Under the pieces are notes generated by a model. It did no database searches, was not told the DNA's origin, and saw only the letters and a list, made by a program, of their open reading frames with translations. From contig NC_081408.1 in assembly GCF_030272615.1 (NCBI RefSeq), positions 308,464,450-308,528,449 on the forward strand: 64,000 nt of DNA, read 5' to 3'. Source of the DNA: Cryptomeria japonica. Its lineage: Eukaryota > Streptophyta > Pinopsida > Cupressales > Cupressaceae. Shown here piece by piece: positions 45,898 to 56,731 of this stretch; within the stretch, counting starts at the first letter, position 1; each line of letters opens with the position of its first letter. A program made the position numbers and the translations under genes.

Positions 45898-47837
45898 TGT
45901 AGACGTATAAATCTAACCACCCAATTAAATAGATATTTAATGTTTATTTAATCCATTAAATCAACTTCTCTATTAATTAAATCATATTTAATTAATTCAC
46001 CCACATTCCTCTATTTGATTAGATAAATTATTCAATTTATTTAATTTAATTCATTTAGCCACATTCTAGCCTTTAATTAAAATAAAATACCTTTATTTAA
46101 TTAAATTCCCCTTTTCCCTTTAACTAAAATTACATTTAATTAAAAAACCTCTTTTATTTAAATAAATCAAATTTATTTAAATATCTATCCAAATGCAAGT
46201 TGTCACCCACCTTTTTGAAATAAATCACTTTATTTCAAATAAAACCCAAAAATATCTTCCCACTTGCATTATCCTAACAAATCCACTTGCATGTCTAATA
46301 ATCTTCTAGATTATTCTAATCCATCCTAATTATCCTAATTATCCCTTAAACATTTGCACATTCCTTAAGAGAAGGTCACTTTTCTAAAATCCTCAAACTC
46401 TTCATAAACCATTAAAGGCTTTATGTCTTCAACAAGCTAATCCTCAAAGTCTTTAAGCCTGTAATGGCTTCCTTCTAGAGTCTTCTTAAGCCTTTAATGG
46501 TTTCCCTTAAAGCATTTAAGCCTTTAATGACTTCCTTCTAGAGTCTTCTTAAACCTTTAATGGTTTCCCTCAAAGTCTTCAAGCATTTAATGCTTTATCC
46601 CCCTTTTTCTCATTTAAATAAACTAAGATTTATTTAAATAAAATCCAAAATTCACATTCACATTTAAATAAATTAATATTTATTTAAATAACTATCCAAA
46701 TGCAAGTTGCACCATTTAATTGAAATAAAATCATTTATTTTAATTGAAAACCCAAAAATTCCTCCCACTTGCATTCTCCTACAAAATCCAATTGCACACT
46801 AATCATTCTTCTAGAATCTCCTAATCCTTCTTAATTAACCAAATCTATCCTAATCATTATCCCATTCCTAAATAAAAGGAAGTCACTTCTAAAAAAGCCC
46901 CAAAGTCTTTAATGACCATTAAAGGCTTTATGTCTTCAAATGGTTAACCTCTAAAGACTTCTAAACCATTAAAGGCTCTTACATAACCATTTATGGTTAA
47001 CTCACCTTTGACCTTTGGTTAGAGACTTTCCTCTAACTTAACCATCCTTTTAACCCATGGGTCTCCTCAAAGCATTTATTGCTTTGACTAAGGTAACCAC
47101 TTAACCCTTGGATAAAAGGAATATCCATTAACCTAACCCTAACCCAATCCCCTAGGGTAACCATCATGTCTCCTCAAGCATTTAATGCTCCTTATCTCTC
47201 CTCTTAAGCCTCCTCATGGTGACACTTGTCAACATGGGATTGGGTTGAAAGTATCACGTGGATTGATGATCCTTCAATCCTAACCCTTGTTAAGATTATT
47301 CAATCTTGACCATCCAATTTCCCATTTCTTCTATAAATAGGCCTCATTTCTTCATTATCATCATCCAAGTTTCTATGCATCCAGGTTATGGTCTATCTTA
47401 AAATCTAGATTTTGCCTCTCTCAATTTTAGAAGCATTTTTATCATTAGCATAGCATATCATGTTAGTATAGTATTTCATTTATCATAGTATGCCTAGTTT
47501 CATTATCCTAGCATGTTAGTTTCATTATCATAGCATAATATCAATATCATAGAAAAAATTGTTTATCATCATATAGATCTTAGATGCATAGCATATAGAT
47601 CATTTTTATCACATAGCACTCATTATTTAGGTTGTCATTCTAAAGGTCAGTTGCTCAATGATCTGAGAGCAACCATTGACTTGAAGAATCCTTGGAGATA
47701 GAGAATAATGGAACGGTTTTGAGAGGATATGTTGGTTTAACTTGTTTTAATCATTTGATCCTTCATATGTAATGTTTCATTGGTATACTTGATATATTTC
47801 TCTTAATTGACCACTAACACCACATTTTAGGTATGCA
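45898..47837 (+). mobile_element. 5' LTR of Gyp-2
   Basis: 1940 bp, TGTAGACGTATAAAT...GGTATGCA. TATA box CTATAAATAG at 47331-47340. It shares several hundred bp of repeat-rich U3 with the LTR at 54955 (for example 46585-47260 against 55515-56200), but the part after the TATA box is unrelated. Confidence 0.8.
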
Positions 47838-47841
47838 TTTC

Positions 47842-47859
47842 TAGCGCCCACCGTGGGGC
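47842..47859 (+). other. PBS of Gyp-2
   Basis: TAGCGCCCACCGTGGGGC, four bases inside the LTR, resembling the GGCGCCCACCGTGGGG type seen in plant Gypsy elements. It differs from the TTTGGTGAACC PBS of Gyp-1 and Gyp-3. The tRNA is not assigned. Confidence 0.7.
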
Positions 47860-48299
47860 AAGTTCCTAATTTTTTAACTATTTTGCATGCAAGTTGGACG
47901 CACTTTTAAAAAAGAATATCAGAACAATGCATAAGTGAAAAAGTATAGTGCATACAACAGATATTCCAACGCATCTTCCCTCTACTATAACACATTTGAA
48001 GGCCAAAGTAGCACATCTACACTTGTTTCCAGTGCACAAAGAATCTTTCCAATCTAATATCTTACTTTCTCTTAGTGCATAGAATCATCAGTATAGCACA
48101 TAGCTTCCCTAGAGTAGCGCATCTACTTTGGAAAGTATCTCATTTGTTCCATTTTATAGCGCATATGCTCTTTTTTTAGCACTTTTGTCTTAGACATAGA
48201 ACTAAAATTTGTAACCCCAAAGAAAAATTTAGGCTTGTGAGCCCACCATATGAACTAACTTTTGGAAGGGATTTTGTAGGTTTTAACGTTTGTTGCGGG
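47860..48299 (+). other. Leader of Gyp-2, first part
   Basis: Noncoding. Repeats of TAGCGCAT or TAGCACAT occur about ten times. The stretch GCTTGTGAGCCCACCA...GTAGGTTTTAACG matches the Gyp-3 leader at 56970-57035. Confidence 0.65.
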
Positions 48300-49090
48300 T
48301 GTATATGGTGAAAATGGATAAGAACAATATTGAAAGACTAAATAGATTCAACCACAAAACCCTAGCCTAACAACAACAAAGATCCACCATAACATATGAA
48401 GATTACCTAAGACAATGCAAATCAAATGAAATCACAAAGATTATACCATCACATGTCTAATAGGGTTTGGATCTCCATTCTTCCTATCTCCATTGATCTT
48501 GCTTGATATATTTGCTCTCAGATTTTATGTGCACAAGAGCTCAACAAAGAACGGAAATGTGGTTGCAAGTAGGATTGCATATGAAAGTGCAAAGGCGTAG
48601 TGTATTCAATTGATCAGGATGCATAGATTGATTAGGGTTGATAATGAAGGAAGTATCCTCTTATATAGAAGACACTATATGAAATGGAGGGATAAGATTG
48701 AGAGGTGTAAAAGATAAATGATCGGCTATGATTAGAGGGTAGGTAAAGGAAATAAGAAAATAATGAAAGGGTAGGTAGTGTATGAATTAAGAGATGAATG
48801 GCATGTGTCATGGGTAGAAAAGGCTAATGAATTAAATAAATAAATAAAGATTTATTTAATTAATAGAGGAAGTGGAATCAATTAAATAAATAAAAGTGTT
48901 TATTTAATTTAGGCAAAATGATAATTTAAATAAATAAATGTATTTATTTAAATGAGAAATAAGGCTAGAAGAGGATGAATGTATTAATTAAATAAATAAA
49001 GATTTATTTAATTAATAGAAGAATTAGGCTAAAATAATTAAATAAATAAAATATTTATTTAATTAGACTGGACAATTTTAGGTGTCTACA
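48300..49090 (-). mobile_element. Solo LTR in the Gyp-2 leader
   Basis: 791 bp, TGTATATGG...TGTCTACA on the plus strand, flanked by GCGGG (48295-48299) and GCAGG (49091-49095), a TSD with one change. On the minus strand it starts TGTAGACACC and has a TATA motif (CTATATAAGAGG, about 48659-48670), so it is minus-oriented. It has the ATTAAATAAATATTTA-type palindromes typical of the Gypsy LTRs here. Confidence 0.8.
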
Positions 49091-51129
49091 GCAGGGTCCA
49101 AGGAGATAGTCTAAAATATTAGATTTATTTCTTTTAAGTTTTCTCTTACAAAGGGGCTTAAAAATAATTCATCTTTTATTTTTTTTACAAAGGCTTAAAA
49201 AGAACCCTACTTGTTAATCGATGCTTAAAAGGAATCTAATTTGTTATTTAGTGCTTAAAAAGAATCACACTTTCTTTATTGCAAAAGAGGTAAAAAGAAC
49301 CACAATCCAAACTTTCAATTTTGCAAAAGGGTAAAAATAATTCACCTCTTTTTCTTGCAAAGGTAAAAGGAACTTTGTAGTCATTTTGGTGCTTAAAAAG
49401 AATCACATTTTATTTCTTGCAAAGAGGGAAAAACAACAACAAATTAAACTTCCATTTTGCAAGTTAGGTTCACACTTATTTTTGGGCTATTAAAAAGAAC
49501 AAAGACAATATGTCATTTTTGCAAGGGATAAAAGGAACAATCAACATCTCTTTGTGCAAGTTAAAAAGAACAAACCACATTGTCATTAGCAAAGCTGTTT
49601 TATTTTATTGACCAAGTTTTCTTTCAAAGTCAAAACCAATTGCTATGTTGGATTAAAAAGAACACCATGTTTGTTGGAGCAACATCTCCCAATAGCAATT
49701 AGATAACCATTGCAATGAAGGTTTAAAAAGAAAAAGCTTTTATTACATGTCTTGAAAGTGATAGGTATATGCTATCCCCTTAATTGGGTGATCAAAAATC
49801 CAAACTCACTATATGAAAGCTTTATTTTAATTTTTTCAATAAGATAAAACCTTTAGTAGGCCTACCCTCTCGAGAAGCCCATAAGGTCGGTGAGAGGGGG
49901 ATGACCAAAGTGGGGAATGACTTAAATCCAAGTTTACCAACTCACTATAATCAAATATGGATGGAGATGAAAATCACATCCAACAACAATGTGCATTGAT
50001 ATCCTTCCCTCAGTATCATCGAGATACGAAAAGCCTTTGTTTTAAAGGTTGGGAAGCCTCTTGAGGGAGTTTATATTTTTTCGCGACGAACGATACCCTT
50101 ATTACAAGCCTTAAAATTAGAAGCTTCGCTGAGTCAGTAACTAGACATTTGTAATATCATAGTGCAAGGGTGGGGAAGAATCCACCCCCAAGACACTCAC
50201 CATATGTCTCCCAAGAAAATTATCCAATTGAGGAGCAATCTTCTTTGGTTCAACTTTTGGAAAAAGGCAAAAAAATGAGTGCACCCTAGGGTGTGACACG
50301 ACTGTTTGAGTTGAAAGAGTATTGGGAGTGGGATATAATATTATAGATGACCCTTGAATAAAGAGTCTTCTTAATGTGTATTCTTGTATCAACCTAGTGA
50401 AAACGTCGGGGATTTGAAAAGACCCTCAAAAGAACATACACTTCATGTTAGATTAGGACCAAAACTACTATTTGTTTTCAAGAGTATTTGTTGTGTTTTT
50501 GTCAGATATCACAAACATCTTGCAAAAATATCAACAAAGTCATAAATCACTTTACAATTTGCAAAAATCATAAAATCCCACAAAATAGCGCATTTGACTA
50601 TTTATGTGGCGCATAGGACATTTCCTATGGCACATATAATTTTTTTGTTAGCGCATTCAATCTAAACAGTGGTGCATTTGAACAATTAAGTAGCACATTC
50701 AACATAAATTGTGGTACATTTGATCAAAATTCTACCACATATACATTAGCGCATTTAATACAAAGGGTGTTTCTAAGAAGAATCTCAGAGCTCTCAAACT
50801 TGATTTAGATACCCTTTTGGGGATTCTCTTACATTCATTTGTCATAGAAAATATTTATCTAAGAAAAATTAGAGGATATCAACTACTGATCTAAGTTCCA
50901 AAATCTAACCCAAAATCAACTTCAAATACTTAGCTAGATTATCCAAGTTGGTCAAAACAGTCAAGTTTATAAATCAGGATACATCATCCTTCATCAGGAA
51001 ACTTCATCACATCTTTTGACATACTTAGTCATATCAATATGGGAATATCAAACCCTCTATTCGACTTAGTAAACTTGGATATCAAAACAAAGTATTTATT
51101 CTCAAACCAACCTATCCAAAATAGGAACT
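49091..51129 (+). other. Leader of Gyp-2, second part, with two repeat arrays
   Basis: 49130-49740 holds about 14 irregularly spaced copies of TTAAAAAGAA(C/T) or close variants, alternating with TTTTGCAAAG. 50580-50760 holds six or more TAGCGCATTTGA-like units. The first array recurs in the Gyp-3 leader. No convincing coding frame. Confidence 0.65.
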
Positions 51130-51447
51130 TTGATCACTTGTATGACCACCCCTCAACACTTGAAGAAGAAGAATCTTCATCAGAAGACCGCTTTGACAAG
51201 GAAAGAGCCTAGTCAAAAGAAGATCTTGACAAAAAGGAAGTTTCTCTACATAAACCATAAAAGTTTGCTAAAACATCACACATTCCTACATAGTTTTCGT
51301 AAATATCTACATGGTCAAGGAAATGAGTTTGACGAGGAATCCTTGAAAACACGTGCTTTCTTACAAAGGTCTGCACTATCACAACATCTCAACAAAAGAG
51401 GAAAGATAAATTTGGCTTACCTACCTAAAGATACAATCATTTATTGA
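51130..51447 (+). pseudogene. Upstream ORF of Gyp-2 (ahead of gag)
   Basis: 105 codons. YLHGQGNEFDEESLKTRAFL and LNKRGKIN match the Gyp-3 ORF at 58427-59110 (YLQGKSNEFDQESLNRQAF, NKGGKIN). The first third is better conserved in another frame: LYDHPSTLEEEESSS here against LYDHSSHLEKEESSS in Gyp-3. A frameshift is therefore likely. Function unknown. An extra ORF before gag is known in the Ogre group of Tat elements. Confidence 0.6.
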
Positions 51448-51472
51448 AGCACACTTTACATAGCTAATTCGC

Positions 51473-53350
51473 ATGGCAGTTGTAACTCAAGCTCAAAAGC
51501 ATAGAGAACAAGAACTACAATCACCACTGATCATGGGATCTAGAAGAACAAACCCTTTCTTTGATACTGGTGAAGATGAAATAACTAAGGAAATAATTCA
51601 AGCAGCTCAAGAAAACCTTGGTTTCAAGAAACTCATAGAAAAACTCATCGAATTTGATAAGGAAAAATACTTTCTCATGCTAGCAAGCAAAGGCATTAAA
51701 GTCCTTACAAATTTTGATATGGATCAGCTAGCACAACAAAATCATGAAACAATAGAGGAGCTAAGAACATACAACTATAATACCAAAGACCAGGATAATA
51801 ATGAGGAATCAAGAACACATTATGAAACAAGAGAAGAACTAAGAGCATATCACTGTAATAACCAGGATGATAACGAGCCTTTAGGTGCATTAACACAACA
51901 AATCCAAGCTCTTCAACAACAAATGCAAGACATGCGACAAGGGACAACAAAAAGATATTCCTTAGAGGATATTTGCCACTACCCATTTGATAGAAGCTTG
52001 AACATGATACCATTTCCACCTCATTGCAACATTCCCAAATATGACAAGTATAATGGTGCAATTGACCTCCAGGATCATATAAGGGAATTTTGCACCGTGA
52101 GTTTGGAATTCACACATAATGACACTTATATGATGAGATTGTTTCCAAGAAGTCTAGAAGGACAAACTATGGAATGGCTCTCAAAACTCTCATTGGCCCT
52201 AAGATCATTTGAAGAGTTAGTAAACAAATTTGTATCACAATACTCTTACAATATCTAACATGAGATAACCATGCTTGATCTTTGAAATACCAAATAGAGA
52301 AATAATGAACCATTCATGACATTCCTACAAAGATGGAGATAATTGATTTCTAGATACCCTCATCCAGCACCTGAAAAGGAAAGGATGGATATCTTTATGG
52401 ACAATCTTAGTAGCGAAATGAGTTATCGACTACAATTGCAATTTCCACCTAGTTTCCAGAAATTGATCAATAATGGTATCGAAATAGAAGAAACCTTGAT
52501 TAAAAGGGGAATCTTGAAATTCTCTAAGGAAGGTACTATTTTTTCAAACAACTACAACCACAATAACAATAACACCAACAACAACGCCGACAAGTCCAAA
52601 TTCTAGATGAGAAACAAGAAAATCGTCAATGACAGTGTGGTCGGTGCCCATAATGTAAAACCAAAACAACTAGTGTTGAACTTATCGAGAACTACATCGG
52701 TCAATAATCTAGAAAACATCAAATCAAAACCATCCATTGTACCATATCAAAGGAAATTCACACCTTTGGGGCAATCAACTGAATCAACATTCAAGGAACT
52801 TTTGGCAAGCAAACTCATCACATTGCCGAATATGAGAGATTTTGAACCACAAGTCAAACCACCATGGTGGAATGACACACACCATTGTGAGTATCATCGA
52901 AGAAAAGGTCATTGAACAAATGATTGCCTAAGAATGAAGAACTTGGTTCAAGATTTACTAGACAAAGGTGATATAATAGTGGATGGACATAAAACCAATG
53001 ATGATCATGAAGCATTCGAGAATCCACTTCCTAATTATGACAAAGGAGCATCATCATCCTCAAACAACAAGGGGGCCCATATAAATCATGTGTACAACAA
53101 CGTCATGAGTCACATCTCAACATATGACAACCAAATCAATGTCATTAAAATCAAGGACAAGCAAGAACAAGTCCCAATAAATTTAACTACACGGGCCCAA
53201 TCCAAGTATGTATTAAAAGGAAACACTTCCAAAGCGTCCACTACTCCGAAAGAGAAATACAAATTGGTAGATCAATTGCAAAAAACACCATCCCACATAT
53301 CATTATTAGAGCTTCTCAAGATCTCACCAACACACAAGGATATTCTATAG
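51473..53350 (+). pseudogene. Gypsy Gag of Gyp-2
   Basis: From ATG 51473: a glutamine-rich amino half, then the retrotransposon Gag domain at about 51955-52340 (SLEDICHYPFDRSLNMIPFP, DLQDHIREFCTVSLEFTHND, LFPRSLEGQTMEWLSKLSLA). After stops at 52258 and near 52340 it resumes with PAPEKERMDIFMDNLSSEM. An asparagine-rich part follows, then KPPWWNDTHHCEYHRRKGH and TNDCLRMKNL: a C-x2-H-x4-H-x4-C knuckle with a stop in it (52915). The tail to 53350 leads to protease. Gag packages the RNA. Confidence 0.85.
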
Positions 53351-54131
53351 AAGGCTCTTGTTGACACTACGGTTCCAAACAACCTGGATATTGATTGATT
53401 CCAAGCCATGGTGGGGCATTTAACCGTGCCTCATAATCTATCATTTTTTGAACATGATAATGTCTCTTTGAGCCATCCACATAATACTCCACTCCATATT
53501 GAAGTCCTGACCTATAAAGATCAAGTGAAATGTGTATTAATAGATGGATGAGTGGGTCTAAATATTTGTACTCTAAAACTTGTCTGTGCATTGGGTTTCT
53601 CGGAAACAACCATTGATCCTAGGAAAATGATAACAATAAAAGCATATGATGACGAAGAAAGATCATCAAAAGGGCTCGTGGTATTACCCATTCAAGTAGG
53701 ACCCATTCAGAGTGACACTCTTTGTCAAGTCTTGGATATAGAATTATCTTACAACATACTCTTGGGCCATCCTTGGATCCATGAAATGTAGGCAGTACCA
53801 TCTACATATCACCAGTACATAAAATTCCAATACGATGGACAAGAAATTTCCATCTTAGTAGACATTGATCCTTTTCAGTATTGAAGTAATCTCAAATCAA
53901 CTCAGAATGTTCTTGTACCACACAATAGGGAAGCTCTCGCCTCCACATCATCAAATAGTAAAGATCTGCTCAAATATCTATCCAAAGATTTTGATTTCAC
54001 ATCCTCCTCTTTCAATTCTTAAATCATCACTCACCCTCAACTACCTAAACCTAAGCCAACCAAGCAACCCTTTCACCCCAAACCCACTTGTATTCCCCAT
54101 ATTTCACCTATCCAAAAGGGCATTATTATAT
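53351..54131 (+). pseudogene. Gypsy protease of Gyp-2 and start of the pol linker
   Basis: CVLIDG, then a stop (53548), then VGLNICTLKLVCALGF is the aspartic protease site. ITIKAYDDEERSSKGLVVLP, YNILLGHPWIHEM and ISILVDIDPF follow. The frame then decays into a proline-rich linker (KPTKQPFHPKPTCIPHI) that ends near 54131, where homology to Gyp-3 stops. The G-patch, RT and everything after are absent. Confidence 0.8.
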
Positions 54132-54908
54132 AGGAAACATCATAGCATGTCAGTTCATAATGAGATATTTAATATTTAAAAATAGACAAAAAAGTATATT
54201 ACTAAGTATTAAGAGTAGAGAAAACAATTATTTTAAAGTTTTTTTAAGGTATTAGGGGTAAGAGAGTGGAATAGGTTAGGTCTTAGGTCTAAAAAATAGA
54301 AATTTGGATTAAAAAATATAGCTTTATAATTATCTCATTACTTTTAGATTTCATGAGGTAAAAAAGAGGCACTCATTATGTTATATATCGCAATTCAATA
54401 CAGATCATTTAGTCCTAAGTGGGTAAAATAAGGAAAATGTTTTTATACCATAGAGGATATATAGTTTTGATTCAAAAAGAGTGTTTAGTCCTAAGCAAAC
54501 CTTCTAAGACAATATAAAGGCACATGAGAAAGAATTTACTTGTGGGTATCCAATATAACGGTCCCATACATCAAATTAGTGTCTTACTTGTTAATGATAA
54601 AAAAAATCATATTTTTTTTATTTAATTTTTGTAGAGGTTAATATTACCCTATTTAAAGAATTTCCACATGATAAGACTAAAGAGTATTTTTATAGTGTTG
54701 ATGGGTAGATGTAAGTTGGGCATGTGAACAATTATATTTCTAATTTGTTATAGGGTACCTATACACAAGTACTAAAGTATTTTTTTCAATCCAAAAATAT
54801 TAAGTAAAAGACGACCACATGTTCACATCAAATAATTATTATTGATTTTCTCAATTATATCTTCCATTAGGTATTTAACCATCAATTTCTTCACACCTAT
54901 TTTTCTTT
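54132..54908 (+). other. AT-rich 3' noncoding tail before the shared LTR
   Basis: No coding frame recognised. Only the last about 50-80 bp (from CTTCACACCTATTTTTC) match the 3' end of Gyp-1. Confidence 0.5.
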
Positions 54909-54954
54909 CTTTGAAACGACGCAATAAAATCGCACCGTCTCAAAGAGGGGCAAA
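54909..54954 (+). other. Hairpin and PPT before the LTR at 54955
   Basis: CTTTGAAACGACGC ... GCACCGTCTCAAAG (54909-54945; 11 of 14 positions pair) runs into AAAGAGGGGCAAA, which ends at the LTR. Same layout as 4212-4256. Confidence 0.75.
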
Positions 54955-56713
54955 TGTAGTCACATAAATATGTACACTTAATTAAATGAATATTTAGTAT
55001 TTATTTGATTATTTAACCATCAGTCAATAATTAATTAAATTAATATTTAATTTATTCATCTTAACCCTCTTCTCCTATTAATTAAATAAATTATTCAATT
55101 TATTTGATTTAATTCACTTAACCAAATTCAGACCATTAATTAAATAAATAAATCATATTTGTTTAATTAAATCTTCTCTCGCATTTAAATAAATTAATAT
55201 TTATTTAAATCCCCCAAAATCCCATCTCTCATATTTAAATAAATTAACATTTATTTAAATCACCTTTATCCTCCACCCACTTGCATTTTCCTACAAATGC
55301 AAGCTGCACAACTATTTTAAATAAATAAATTATTTATTTAAAATCCTATTTATCCTCACCCACTTGAAACCTTTAATGGTTTCCCTTAAAGTCTTCAAAC
55401 TTAATGGCTTCCTTCTAGAGTCTTCTTAAGCCTTTAATGGTTTCCCTTAAAGTCTTCAAACTTAATGGCTCCCTTCTAGAGTCTTCTCAAACCTTTAATG
55501 GTTTCCCTCAAAGTCTTCAAGCATTTAATGCTTTATCTTCCTTTTTCTCATGTAAATAAATTAAGATTTATTTAAATAAAATCCAAAATTTACACTCACA
55601 TTTAAATAAATAAATATTTATTTAAATATCTATCCAAATGCAAATTACACCATTTAATTGAAATGAATGATTTTATTTCAATTGAAAATCTCAAAATTCC
55701 TCCCACTTGCATTCTCCTACAAAATCCACTTGCATGCCTAAATCCCTTCTAGATTCTTCTAACTCCTTCTAATTAGCCTAATCCTATCCTAATCATTGTC
55801 ACATTCCTAAATAAAAGGAAGTCACTTCTCAAAAACCTCCAAAGTCTTCAATAACCATTAAAGGCTTTATGTCTTCAAATGGTTAACCTCTAAAGTCTTC
55901 CAAACCATTAAAGGCTCTTACATAACCATTTATGGTTAACTCACCTTTTACCTTTGGTTAGAGAGTTTCCTCTAACTTAACCATCCTTTTGACTCATGGG
56001 TCTCTTCAAAGCATTTTTTTCTTTGACTAAGGTAACCATTTAACCCTTGCACATTCATTTATCCCTTGGATAAAAGGAATATCCATTAACCTAACCCTAA
56101 CCCAACCCCCTAGGGTAACCATCATGTCCCCTCAAGCATTTAATGCTCCTTATCTCTCCTCTCAAGCCTCCTAATGGTGACACTTGTCAACATGGGAATG
56201 GGTTGAAAGTCTCACATGGATTGAATATCTTTCAATCTTAATCCTTGTTAAGATTGCTCAATCTTAACCATTCATTTCCCCATTTCTTCTATAAATAGAA
56301 CCCTTCTCCTCAAGTAAAGGAGGAAGCATTAGAGTATTGTTGTTATACTAGTATTAGCATAGAGATTTTTCATAGCATCACTATCTACACTTGCATAACA
56401 TTTGTTTATCATATTCAACCATCTTGAATCTCCATATGGCATCCATGGCTAAGTGCTAAAAGCTGAGAGCTACACTCATGTGGAACTTGGAGAGGAGAGG
56501 AACAAGGGAGGAGCAACTATGAGAATCTTGATTAGCATTTGGAGGAGTATAGTTTATCAATTCTATGTTTGTATGCTTTCTATTTCATGCTTAATTTCTC
56601 TCTTGATATGCTTGTTTAGGATAATCTTTTGTTGCTAACACTAACGTTTGTTTCTTGTGCTCTTGTGTGTGTTGTCATCGAATAGATTTTTTAATCCTTT
56701 TTATAGAGCATCA
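54955..56713 (+). mobile_element. LTR shared by Gyp-2 and Gyp-3 (5' LTR of Gyp-3)
   Basis: 1759 bp, TGTAGTCACATAAAT...TATAGAGCATCA. Same subfamily as the Gyp-1 LTRs. TATA box CTATAAATAG at 56289-56298. It is preceded by a PPT and followed by a PBS, so it serves as an internal LTR of a tandem arrangement. Confidence 0.88.
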
Positions 56714-56731
56714 TTTGGTGAACCCAACGTG
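56714..56731 (+). other. PBS of Gyp-3
   Basis: TTTGGTGAACCCAACGTG directly after the LTR. The same start is seen in Gyp-1. tRNA not assigned. Confidence 0.75.

Larger units (their letters stand above)
45898..54954 (+). mobile_element. Tat-type Gypsy element Gyp-2, lacking most of pol
   Basis: 5' LTR 45898-47837, PBS, 3.3-kb leader with a solo LTR, upstream ORF, gag, protease, then an AT-rich tail and PPT. RT, RNase H and integrase are absent. The next LTR (54955) belongs to the Gyp-1/Gyp-3 subfamily, so the unit is a mosaic or a deletion joint. LTR and leader are related to, but clearly different from, those of Gyp-3. Confidence 0.75.

Noticed and set aside
51705-52061. 118-codon minus-strand ORF
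   Set aside because: Antisense shadow of the Gyp-2 gag.
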